From the NCBI RefSeq assembly GCF_047495875.1, contig NC_092460.1, positions 12,452,520 to 12,516,519 of the forward strand: a stretch of DNA of 64,000 nucleotides, read 5' to 3'. Under the pieces are notes generated by a model. It was not told the DNA's origin, did not search any database, and saw only the letters and a list, made by a program, of their open reading frames with translations. Both the position numbers and the translations under genes were made by a program. This document shows, one piece after another, positions 35,001 to 46,200 of this stretch; within the stretch, counting starts at the first letter, position 1; each line of letters starts with the position of its first letter. Source of the stretch: Pithys albifrons albifrons. Lineage: Eukaryota; Chordata; Aves; Passeriformes; Thamnophilidae.

Positions 35001-38000
35001 TTCATGCTTGTTCCCCTTCCTTGAAGTTTTTAATTGTGTTTGTCTGTTTCATTTGGGTTTTTTTTGGTTTGGTTTTGTTTCTTCCCAATTTTCTTGTTGA
35101 TCAGTCCCCTTTTCCCTTTCCCCTGGGGGTGGGATCCTACGTACTGTGTACACAGTGTGATTGTGAATGTTAGAAAATATAATTTCTTCTTTTTATTCAT
35201 TTCAGTTTCTTTTGAGTTAATTTCTTTTCAGTGTTTCTTCCGTTTGCTGGGGAGGCTTTTGAGAGGGGGGAAGGGGGGCCAGTCGAGAGTTGGTAAAAAG
35301 CTAGGCTAAACCTGGACACCATTACGTGGATATTTTGCCCATGATGAAATGGAATAATCATAATTTTAATTTTATAATTATAAACCAGAGTTGCACGAGG
35401 TGTGTATACAAGATAAGATTGGCAGCATGTTGATCAGTGCTGGAAATGCACAGGGTTGTGCAGGAAATCCACTTTTTCAGGAAAACTGGAAAGCACATGA
35501 ACAAAGTTGGTACTGATTTATATTCTCAGATGTAAATAACCTCCTTCTTTTGTTTTTCCTTTTTGTTTAACAAAGGATACATCTGCTCCCAAGCCTTCAG
35601 GCAAACTGTTTGACAGCAGTGAGGACGAGGAAGACAACACGGACGATGAACGATTCATAATTAAGCCACAGTTTGAAGGCAAAGCTGGGGAAAAAGTGAG
35701 TGAACCCATCACTGGAATTTAATTTTCCTCTGAGAGTCTATAGGGCCACTTCAGAGGAACAGAACTGGTAGGCTTGTATTATTACTGAGTATGATTTATA
35801 TCAATTTACAATAGAATTCCCTTCAACAGAGGAAAGAGTGGCCATGGAGGAAATAATGTGTGGTGTTATCTTTGTATCCAAAGAAATTCCTGGAAAAGGC
35901 CTCAAGAGCTAAAGATTATTAGTATGTTGCCATGAAGTATGAAAAGAAAGGGATTGAACGTTGCTGATTTCCTCCTCCAGTGCTTAAGAGCACTTGTTTC
36001 ATTTGTTTAGCTCCTGAGGCTGCAGTCCCGATTTGGCACCGATGAAAGATTCCGCATGGACGCCCGATTCCTGGAGAGTGACAGTGAGGAGGAAGGTAAA
36101 GCTGCCCATACTTCCTGGTTACTGGTAGTAATGGAGCCATATCATGGAGCTTCAGCTTTTGAAGCACCTTATGGCCTCCTTTGGCTTCTTTGGTGATCCC
36201 TTAAAAGAAAACCACCCACCTCTGCTGTGGCTCTGCATGGGAAACACCAGGGGTGGCTGTGCTTTCTTAAAGGTGTATGCTGCAAAAGTATTTGGAACAG
36301 CTGAGTGAGGCACATGTGCCTAATAAAACAACATTTGAGACTATTTTTAATACAGCATGATATCAGAATGTGTTTATCCACATTGAAAAACTGGGTAAGC
36401 GGTGACTTAGAAAAACCCCCTTTTGGATCATTATATTCATTTAAACTGTTTGTTTTGTAGCCATCCTGCAGCCTGTGGCTGATTTGGCAGTCTTAAGTAG
36501 GGTCATTTTTTTTCTTTAGCAGCAGAAGGCAGAAAAGCTGAAAATAGAAAAAGTTTGAATATCCACCCCCAAGAAAAAGAAATTAACCCAGTTTTCAGGA
36601 TTCAATTTCTTTCTGAAACTTAAATTTTTGCCTCACTCTGCTATTCCCTTCATTGCTTTCATGTGATCTTCTGTAGAGCATCAGCAGTGGCAGAGGGGTT
36701 GCAGTTACATGACAGCAGCAGGAAACATGTTAAATACCTGATCTGGCCTTCACATGAAATAGATGCCCAGAACTGTTCTAACCCAAGATTTTCTACAGTG
36801 CAAGGCACAAAGTCTCTGAGTAGCTTTTAGATAAAGGAAGCGATGTGTTGATAGACGTGAGCTCTGCTAGTACTGTAGTGATACTATGCATCAAATATCA
36901 CAGGCTCAGCAGGGAAAATATAATGTATTTCTTGTTATCTTAGCAGAGACAAAGAGCTTGAAGGCAGATGAGGAAGACGAACTTGCTGCAGAGAAAAAGA
37001 AAACTCTGCAGATACTGGGAAGCCTCTTGAACATCAACCTGGAACAGCCTAAGCCAAGTAAAACAGCAACAAGTGCCAAGAAATTCAAGTATGAATCATC
37101 TGCCATCAGTGAAGGAGTTTTAGGGTGGCTTCAGTTTTGCCGGTGTTTCCTAACCAAAATTTCTGCCTAGATGGCTGAGGAAAGTACTTCCTTTCTTGTG
37201 TGTATTTGAAGTCAGTATTTAATGGAATTCCCAGGCACTGACTAGCAGGGACTTTCTAAATGTCAATTACATTTTGGAGAGATTTTGGTGAAGAAGCCAA
37301 TTTGAATTTGTATCCTACTGTAAAGGTTTGGGGTAGCTTTCATTTGAGCCTTTAGAGTGTCTCATGGTTTCTCTTTGCCTTTCTATTTTCTTAGAGACAT
37401 TAATGCCCTCCGTTACGATCCCACCAGACAGGACCACGCAGTTTTTGAAAGGAAACCAAGTACTACAGAAAAGGAGAGGTAATATTACAGCTTGGTAACT
37501 ATAGTTGTGATGTTTCTCCCCTTAGAGAGAAGCCTATGGCAGCAGACTGAGTTTGAAACTACGCAGACTGCTATTTTCTCTTTAGTCCTCCCTGTGATTG
37601 CGGAAATCAATATACAATAGGAATTGTGAGCACTAAAACCGGCATGCAGTGTCATATTTTCTTTGTAGTCCATCTACTCTCTGCATGCCATTTTCTGTCC
37701 TCACTGAAGGTGAGAAAGGTCAAGTCATGGACTTGAAGATTTGAGAAGTTTTCAAGAGACATGTGTATTAGCTCTTATCCTGTGAAAAAGCATATTAGCT
37801 CTTAACATTTCTTTTGCCAGAAGAGAAATCTGTCCTAAGTATCTTCATTTATGAACTACCACATGTTAAGTGAAAAGTCCCATAATGATGTGGGTAATAA
37901 AAAGGAGGCTTGTTCCTGCCTTTAGAATCAAAGCTCAGATGTTTCCCCTGCACTGCTCTCTCCCTTAAAAGTGAACTCCTCATCAATGTGCATGGCTGAG

Positions 38001-41000
38001 TTTAGGAAAACATCAAGAGCCAGGTGGCTCTTTCTTTTAAAAACAGCTGTGTTGTGTTACTGTCCTCCAACAATCCCATTTCAGTAAAGCTAAAAGGAAG
38101 AAGAAGAAGAAAGAAGAGAGTGAGAAACTGCCTCAAGTGTCTGAAGAAGTCTATTATGATATTGCTGCTGATTTAAAAGACTTATTTGGATCTTCAAAGA
38201 GCCAATCAGAGAAACGTGAGGGAATACCCTGGGACAAAGATGATGCAGAAGACTCTGCCCCACCTGACCATTTGGAACCTGTCTCTGGGAATAACACAGC
38301 TCAGGAGCCGAGTGGTTTCAAGTTTTCCTTCTTTGGAGACACAGTGAAGTCAGGTGTAAAAGAAGGTAAGAGCAGGACAGTGCAATTTCTAGTGAATGGC
38401 TCACGTCGGGCACTGTGCAGGACTACGGTGCCTAGGAATTCAGAATCCAGGGCATTTTCAGAGGCAAAAGTGAGTAATGAGGCAGAATCATTATGATCTT
38501 CAGTTACACTTGCCAGGATTGTGGTAGCTCAGCTTGCGCCCCAGGAATCTTGAAAGGGATGTTTTGAGAAAGAACGATTATTTATTTGTTTTTTTTAAAC
38601 AGTGATGGACGTTGTTGTCATCCCCTACATTTCTCAGACAGGGAAAAAGGTGATATGCCAAGTCAAAGTTTCACACAACCCAACAAGATTTGAAATCAAA
38701 GGTGTGTTAATGGAGTAATGTGAGCAAAAGCAAATCCGGAGTTGACACCAAGAACATTCAAGATTGCTTTATTATTTACTTAATTTTCTTATTGTACCTT
38801 TAGAAAATTGAAACTGAATGACCCATGACTATAGGGGATATAAGTGTTACACACTCAAGATTAAAACATACTGAATTAAGTCAGTCAGTAGGGTAGGAAA
38901 CAAAACAAACCATGTGAAGTTAAATGAAAGATTTAAAACAAACAAAGCCCCCCACATTTTTGTTGACTTCAGAAAGGATTCACTGTTCTGAATGCACTAA
39001 TAAAGGTTTCAGGATATGAAAGAGACCCCCAGAACAAAGTGAAAAATACCTGAGCAGAGATGTAGTTCAGAAAGCCCGAGAGGGGGAGGTTTCCATCCTT
39101 CTTAAATCTGCTTTTCCAATGTAAGTTCTTCACTGGGAAGTAGGGTTTTTTGCTGGCAAGTAGAGGAATAATCTGATTTTTTATTTCAATTGTGATAATC
39201 TTGCAGAGCCCTACATCCTTGAAACAATAAAACCTGCAAAAGTCACATGGCAAGAAGATCCACGTTTCCAGGACAGCAGTTCTGAGGATGGTGATGAGCC
39301 AGAGGCATCAGAAATTGAAAAGGATCAAGAAATGCAAGTTGTATTTGTTTTCTATTTGGTTGTAGTAATTTGCTGCTGTGAGAATATTAATAGCAGCACT
39401 CAGGTCCTGGGAAACTGCTGTCTTCATTCCACATCTCTGAGCAACAGAAGTTATCCTGGAAAACCATTCCTTGCTGCACAGAGTGTAACAGTGAAACATC
39501 CCAACAGCCCATTTGCTTTGACCTTGAGTATAAAAATACAAAAGCTGAGTTTGTGGTTGAACACTGGAGAAATTAAGTGGGTAATTTTGGTTCAACCCAA
39601 ACCAGGTTTGGTTTGGCCAAAAGTCAGAGACGTAGTAAATTTTCTTTTATAAAAGGGTCTTTTTTATAGGAGACCATATTTGGTTACTGTGGAGGAATGT
39701 TCTTCCATGCATTCTGTTTCTCTGAAGCACTACAGCTTTAACTTGCATTAATGGAATTTGACAGTAACTTTCTTGATGTTAAAGTTTCCTTGTGTTTGTC
39801 CAGGTTTCTTTGCTTGCCACAAAGAGAAAGTACAAGATTTTTCTTCTTCTCCAAAGACGATGAACGACTGAGAGGTACAACAGAACTTACTCACTGTCAC
39901 TCCTTTTTTGGTTTCTTTCAAAAGTCTTACTGAAAGTCAGGGAAGAAGTCCTGTCTAGTTATTTGTTCTGTAACACAGGTGAGAGGTTTAAGGAAAAAAA
40001 TAAATTGCAAGTTTTCATTCGTATTTGTGGTCTAAATTGAGGTAGAATCCCATGACAAACTGCTGGTAACAAAAACGCTGACCATCTGTCTTGCTTCCAT
40101 TTTTTTTCAGAGAATTGCCTAATATGTACCTGGCCTTTTAGGGCTTACCAAAAAAAAATCACAAATGCCTTTCAGGCATATATATCATCATTAATTTTTT
40201 CCTGTCCTTCTGGTGTTACTATTCATAGTGTCGAATACTCTTATTAGCCACATATGTCCACATCGTTCTTGATTCTAATTAATGTGGATTTTTTTTCTTC
40301 TGAATATAGTGAATTTTGTATTTAAAAACAAACAAAACAGCAGCAAAAGGAAACATTCACAGCCTCGAACAATTCCACAGACCACAACAAGAATTGCTTC
40401 TGATATTTTATGCAGTAACTTATCAGGACAGTCTCAAATAATGTTTTTTTCTTGAGACATATGAGGTAACAGTCATGAACTGTCTTGCTGTGTTCATACA
40501 ATTAGTGCACTGAAATCTTCCAGCCTGTCTGATTTACAGGCCCTGTTGAAAGTGAGACCTCAGTCCTCAGCAGGCATGAATTTTCTTGGGAGATGTGGGG
40601 TAATGGTGCTGAGCTCTTAATGAAACAGGTGCAATTTCACTGCAGTTCCTATCTTGGCATATTAACTGCTGCTGCCTTTTGTTTTCTTTAGTACACAGGG
40701 CAGTAGTTCAGAGCATTTCTGTTGGAGCCAATCATGTTGTGGGGGATAAGAGATTATGAATGATAGGAAGAATATGAAGGATAGACCTTCTGACTTGATT
40801 GCTGTCTTGCTCATGAGTTTTACAAACAGCAGCATTTTCAGAAGTGTTTAAGGAAATCAATTTGTTCTTTTTTGGGCAGAGGGCCCAAAGTTATTTTGTA
40901 GATCAGTTGATCTCAGTGAAGAACAAGATGGTTGGGAAGATAGACGAAGATTATTGATTGAGGTGAGTATTTAACATCTCTTCCTTGGTAACTGTGGGCA

Positions 41001-41328
41001 TGAGGAGGGAACACGGCTGCTTATTTGCATGAAGAATTAAGTTCAGGACCTCTAGAAAGGCTGGCAATTTTGTAATTGCCGAGGAACTAAACTTCTGTAG
41101 TATACAAGTGTGCATAACATCATGTTATGATGTCCCGTCAGGTAAATTAGTGAATCTCTGTAATGTACAGGACCAGTTACTTAAGTGTATGTAAAGATAC
41201 AGGTGAATCTAGAAACTTGTATTAATCATTATTATTTTTTTCATAATTTTATGTTGTATTTTAAATATTTCCAGGAATGCAGGAAGAAGCATAAGGATGC
41301 AAAAAGGAAAGTGAAAGCAAAACAATAA
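29097..41328 (+). CDS. NOL8: NOL8, nucleolar protein 8 (complete copy)
   Basis: Coding exons: 29097-29279, 29445-29507, 29804-29882, 30196-30343, 31468-31536, 31845-33765, 34037-34138, 35576-35695, 36011-36095, 36947-37088, 37395-37478, 38085-38365, 39207-39333, 39804-39874, 40880-40962 and 41275-41328. Phases agree throughout except for one extra base in the large exon, giving about 1203 residues plus an unresolved N terminus (human NOL8 is 1167). Features: an N-terminal RRM ([20 protein letters not shown]), [20 protein letters not shown]-like acidic Ser motifs, [39 protein letters not shown] and a basic C terminus. NOL8 binds RNA in the nucleolus and is linked to ribosome biogenesis and Rag GTPase signalling. 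The start ATG lies upstream and is ambiguous. Confidence 0.93.
30500..30723 (+). mobile_element. CR1 LINE 3' fragment
   Basis: Carries the typical CR1 3' end: GGCTGCCCAGAGAGG, CCATCCCTGGAGG, TTGGACTTGATGATC, GGTCTTTTCCAACCCAA, and the ATTCTATGATTCTGTGATTC tail at about 30702-30721. It lies in a NOL8 intron and is truncated at its 5' end. This is the strongest single sign that the host is a bird (or other sauropsid). Confidence 0.93.
31537..31844 (+). other. NOL8: U12-type AT-AC intron in NOL8
   Basis: The donor is ATATCCTTTT directly after codon AAA. The branch site is a perfect TTCCTTAAC at 31826-31834, and the acceptor AC (31843-31844) lies 11 bases beyond the branch adenosine. Joining there gives [14 protein letters not shown], which aligns residue for residue with the human protein. 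No GT donor near the exon end would work. The 308-bp intron should need the minor spliceosome. Confidence 0.88.
32988..32998 (+). other. NOL8: A11 run with one-base frameshift in NOL8
   Basis: With 11 A the frame stops at 33009-33011 shortly after CHPAD. With 10 A it continues into [15 protein letters not shown] and on to 33765. Exon length 1921 is one more than the phase requires. The rest of the gene shows no decay, so an assembly or sequencing error in the homopolymer is as likely as a real lesion. Confidence 0.85.
34798..35318. mobile_element. Solo LTR with 5-bp target duplication
   Basis: 521 bp starting TGTAATGG and ending CTGGACA, flanked by CCATT at 34793-34797 and 35319-35323. It sits in a NOL8 intron and is absent from the matching intron of both psi-NOL8 copies. 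There is no internal viral sequence. Confidence 0.82.
39334..39803 (+). other. NOL8: GC-AG intron in NOL8
   Basis: The phase into [14 protein letters not shown] works only if the preceding exon ends CAAGAAAT and the intron begins GCAAGT, ending TTTGTCCAG. Every nearby GT donor leaves the wrong phase. GCAAGT is the usual GC-donor consensus. The same sequence is kept in the psi-NOL8 copies. Confidence 0.72.
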
Positions 41329-42043
41329 ATATTTCTTATTTTACTGATCAGAAATGTTTCATATTTCTTCTTTGAAGAAGCTGCCAAACAATGTTACTTT
41401 CAAAACCCTTTCAAAAATCTAACAGGAAAGAATATTGGCAAAAACTGCTAAGACTTTGTTTCTAAATAGGGACATGTTTATTTTCAGTTTGATGTTTGTT
41501 CCATGTTTTGGGGTTTTGTATGTATGTATATACATATAGAAATACATATATACATATGGTTTAAATGTGACGTGCTGCTTTGTTCGATTTCTGGTAATTA
41601 TATCATATAATGAAGATCTTCTGCTGTGTCCTCTGGCTCCACTGCTGAAGGCTGAGAAAGAACAGATACCTCTTTCTCTGTAAGATTATATAACTTGTAT
41701 TCTGCCTAACATAATAGAGAGCATATTTTAGATTGATTTACAAATATTTGGACTGTGTTATTTCTAGGGTGAAAGTTTCCCAGAAGTTAATGAAAATACA
41801 TACATAATAGACATATATATATACCCATCTATATATGCGTATGTGCATAAATATGTATGTATATTTACATGCATATATAACAGGTTTATGAAATGAATAA
41901 TTTGTATTTGTTCACAGAGCTGAATTTTTACTTTTTTACTGAGTTTTTATATTTATAAATACAGGGGACAGATGTTGCTGGTGTTGTATGCTTGGTATGA
42001 AATGAATATCTATTCCTGTATGTTATGTCCACTTAGACCTGTG
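41329..42043. other. NOL8 3' flank, second period
   Basis: Same as 645-1359: 3' flank with two short TA/CA-rich runs and no gene. Confidence 0.6.
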
Positions 42044-42196
42044 CTGCAGAGGCTCTGCCAAGGCCATCCTGGGCACCTGCTGCCAGGCCCTGCCTGGCCC
42101 CAGCCCAGGGACACCCGAGTGCTTTGCCTTTTGCCTGTGTCCAGAGCAGTAGAACTGTCACATTCCCAGCTGTCTCTCAGGCTGGACCAAGCACTG
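42044..42196 (-). pseudogene. Inverted PHF7-like relic, second period
   Basis: Copy of 1360-1512: exon 8 and intron 8 sequence of the PHF7-like gene on the minus strand. Confidence 0.7.
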
Positions 42197-42564
42197 GACT
42201 AAGGTAGTGCAAGTAAGATTCAGCCTCTATTGCAAATAAATCAAGGTAAAGTGACTCATTTGAAACAGCAGGAAAGTAACTGTTGATACATCTGTCAAAT
42301 CAGTAACTTCTATATCAAATTTTCACCTCAAACAAGTAATTTTAAGAGATTATAATGTGTTTAAATTTGTACGTGTGGCTGGGCTTCACCAATGAAGATT
42401 TGGGAAGGGCTCTCCTCATGTGGGTGTGCCCTTCCAGCCTGCACAGTGGATTTTTTTGGGGAGGCACAGGGTGCGCAGAACTGGCCCCACCGTTTAAGTC
42501 CTAAGGATCATCTGCCATGGCCGAGCAAGCTTGGACTGTGACAGTGAAGTCCTCAGGACTACAA

Positions 42565-42670
42565 CCTACAGCCCCTGATGTTCCCAGGAGGTCTCCCATC
42601 CAAGTACTAACCAGGACTGACCCTGCTGAGCTTCCGAGATCTGATGGGATTGGATGTTAGGGTGGAATTT
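42565..42670 (-). pseudogene. 5S rRNA-like pseudogene, second period
   Basis: Copy of 1881-1986. On the plus strand it reads CTGCTGAGCTTCCGAG where the first copy has CTGCTAAGC, the first copy being closer to functional 5S at that base. Confidence 0.82.
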
Positions 42671-42783
42671 AACTGCCCTCCTGTTTAAACATAGTATTAA
42701 TAACTGTCCTCACAGCTTTGAATTTAAGGTGGGGGCAAATTATGCTTTCTATTATTGTTGACATAAGACCTGCCTCGGAACCT

Positions 42784-43207
42784 CGGCTGCCGAGGGGAGG
42801 TGTCACAGTGGGTGGTGGGGGCTGAGGCCAATCCCGCCCATATTCCAGGTGCACGCTGCTGATGTCACAGTGGCCACTGTGACCTATGGGGCCAAGGGTA
42901 CAAAAGGGAACTCTGGGCTCAGGCCCTGTGTCAGTGTTACCTGACAACGCGAGGAGAAGGAAGAGGAGGATAGAGCTGCCCAGGGAGAGCCTCACAGTTT
43001 CAGGCTCTCAGCCTGTGCTGCAACGTCGTCCACCTCGCACTTCTCAGAATCAGCAAAGGAGCATCTCAAGGTGACTGTGGTGTTCCTTGACTGGACAAGA
43101 GAAGGGGGAGAGGGGCAGAAGCCTCTCTCATATTTCAGAGCCAGCGGAGAAGAGTCTGGAGCAGACCTCAGTGTTCCAGTGTCAGGGTCTGACCGCTGAG
43201 ACGCACC
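42784..43207 (+). promoter_or_regulatory. Putative PHF7L-A2 promoter and 5' UTR
   Basis: Same arrangement as 2100-2523. The 20-bp perfect palindrome is conserved at 42864-42883, and the candidate untranslated exon ends at 43070. Confidence 0.45.
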
Positions 43208-46200
43208 ATGTCAGACAGGACAGAGGAAGCCCCCGGAGTGAGTGACCCAGGTGAGACCAAAGTGCCCCTCCCACAGCCGGGCAGAGGGGCTGTCAAGGAT
43301 GGCCAGTGCAGGGCTGGAAGTGGTGGCAGGGGAGGCAGGAGCCATCCAGCCATCTCGGGGCTGGGGCCCTCCTTTGCTCAGCAAGCCGGGCCCAGCTGGG
43401 GCAGGAGGCACCTGCTGGGACACCTGTGCCCACAATGGCCCATCCTCTCCAAGGCCTCCAGCCCTGTCCTTCATCCAGGCAGTCACAGAGCAGTCACAGA
43501 GCAGCCCTTGGGGTCAATCCCACAGGGATGCTGTCCCCAGCCCCGCAGAGGTGCCATTCCTGGTGCCATTGACTCTCTCCCTTTCAGCATGCCTGCTGTG
43601 TAAACGATCAGAGGCTGACCCGGACATCTGTGGGAAAAAACTTGAGAGATGTGGGCTCTGTGCCCACATGTTCTGCCTGGTGAGTTGCTCTCTGGGTTCC
43701 CTCCAGCTTTCCAACACGCAGTCCCTGCCACTCTGTCCTTACGAGCGCATCGTCTTTCCTGCAGTTTTTTGCCACTCTCCTTCATCAGCAAGGGAATGAG
43801 CGGGTAGGATTCCTGGGCTTTCTCCCAAAGGATATCCTACTGGCTGTCCACCGGCTGGCACAGAAGGTGAGAGCCTGACATGAGCGGGGAGATTTGTACC
43901 AGGCGAGGTTTGCTGGAGCTTAGCCCAGACTCCAAGAAAGGAAGACCAGCCCTTGCCAACAGCTCTGGGACAAGGAGGAGACCCCAGGGCTGCTGCTGAT
44001 GGGGCTGTTGTGCTCTTTCCAGCGCTGCTTCATCTGTGGCCAGAGCGGGGCCACCATCACCTGCTGTGAAATGGAGTGTGACCTGAGCTTCCACCTGCCC
44101 TGTGCCAAGGAGGCTGGCTGTGTCACCCAGTACATTACACCGTACAGGTACCTCCTTCCCCCTCCTCTCCACCACCAGGGAGGAGCCCAGCACTTCTCAC
44201 CCCACCCATCTCTTGTGTCCCCAGCTCCTACTGCCCTGCACACAGACCACAGCAGGCAGTGGAGGCGACTCCTGAGCCAGGCACCCAATGCCTCATCTGC
44301 ATGGAGCCTGTGGAGGACAGAAAGACTTTCAAGACCATGGTGTGCCCAGAGTGCAAAAGCACCTGGTTCCACAGGGACTGCATCCAAGTAGGAGTAGTTT
44401 CCTCACACCCAGGGGAACAGCAGGGGCTCAGCAGCACCAGGGCCTCACTCAGCGCTGCTTGTTTCTCCTGCAGGGACAGGCTCTGTCTGCAGGTATTTTA
44501 GCCTTCCAGTGCCCCCTCTGCAGAGGCCATCGGGAATTTCTCATGGATATGTTCAATGTGGGGATCCGAATCCCCTTCAGGTTGGTGTCCTTCTGCCTGG
44601 CTCACAACACAGGAGGCTGCAAGTCTTGGCCCTGCACTGCTTTGGGAGGGCCACGTTCAGCTTCTCACAGGAGTTGGAAATGGCACAGTGGAAAGGGCAG
44701 GGACTCACCTGCCAGATGCCAGGGCAGGCGGAGCTCATCAGTTTTCCTTTTCCCTGTCAGAAAGCCATTATGGGAGGAAGGCAATGCATTCAGGGACCTG
44801 GGAGTGAGGCACCACCAGTGCAATGCCAGAGAGTGTCTTTATCCAGGAGGCAGAGAGGAGGCAGAGGAAGAGGGGTAAGTTGCCAGAGGGGGGCCGTGGG
44901 GGGCTCTGCAGAGGATCTGTGCCTTGGCAAGGGCTGAAAGCAGAAGGAGCCTGAAGGAGAGCTTGGCCAGATATCCCATGCTTTTGACACTTTGTCCTCA
45001 CGGCCATCAATCTTTTTGCTTCCCCAGGCCCTGGGAAATGCTCCTGTGCAGCTCCTGTGCTGCCGAGGGTACCCACAAACGCTGCTCCAGCCTGACAGAC
45101 AGCGCAACCAGCTGGGAATGTGGCAGTTGTGCTCCTCTGGACACAGGTAAGAGACAAAGCACACAGGTGCCCCTGGGCTGGGGCCATGCAGGGCCTGGCA
45201 TCAGGTGGCCAGGATGGCTTGGCAGAGCCTGTCTGCTCCAGGAGGGCTGGGGGCACTGCTCTGGCCCAGCCTGCCTTGGGCCTGGGGAGCCCTTGACCTT
45301 CCCACTTCCCCTTACAGCCCCCGGGAATGAGTCAGAGCTGGACATCCCTGACCTGGGCACACAGGACAGCAGCTCCTCCACCAGTCCTGGGCCTGACCTC
45401 ACACAAAATGGCTCCTGCCAGCAAGGTCAGGCCCCAGATCCACAGGGCCAGCGCAGAACTCTGCGTGACAGAACCCATGTGCCAACACCAAGTGCTGGGC
45501 AGCGCCAGCCCAGTCAGAGACAATCGGGGACATCCTGCAGGCAAAACTGCTCCCGCCTGCAACATCGGACCCCAGATCCACCTATCGGGTCCACAAGTCC
45601 CCATGACAGGAGCCGCGTGAGACCATCAGGTATTGCGAGTCGCACACGTAGCCAGGAAGAAACAGGGACATCGCGCAGGCAAAACTGCTCCCGCCTGCAA
45701 CGGCAGACGCCAGATCGACCTGGTGGGTCCAGAGGTCGTTGTGACAGAAGATGTGTGAGACCACTAAGTTCTGGGAGTAGCAGCTCCAGTCAGGAAGAAA
45801 CAGAGGCATCCCACAGGGGAAAACGTGCCCACCTGCAATGGCAGACCCCAGATCGATCTCGCAGGTCCAGAAGTCGACGTGACAGAAGGCGTGCGAGATC
45901 ACCAAGTGCTGGGAGTCGCGGCTCCAGTGAGGAAGTGACAGAGACATCCCGCAGGGGAAAACGTCCCGGCCAGCAACGGCAGACCCCAGATCGATCTCGC
46001 AGGTCCAGAAGTCGACGTGAAAGAAGGCGTGCGAGATCACCAAGTGCTGGGAGTCGCGGCTCCAGTGAGGAAGTGACAGAGACATCCCGCAGGGGAAAAC
46101 GTCCCGGCCAGCAACGGCAGACCCCAGATCGATCTCGCAGGTCCAGAAGTCGACGTGAAAGAAGGCGTGCGAGATCACCAAGTGCTGGGAGTCGCGGCTC

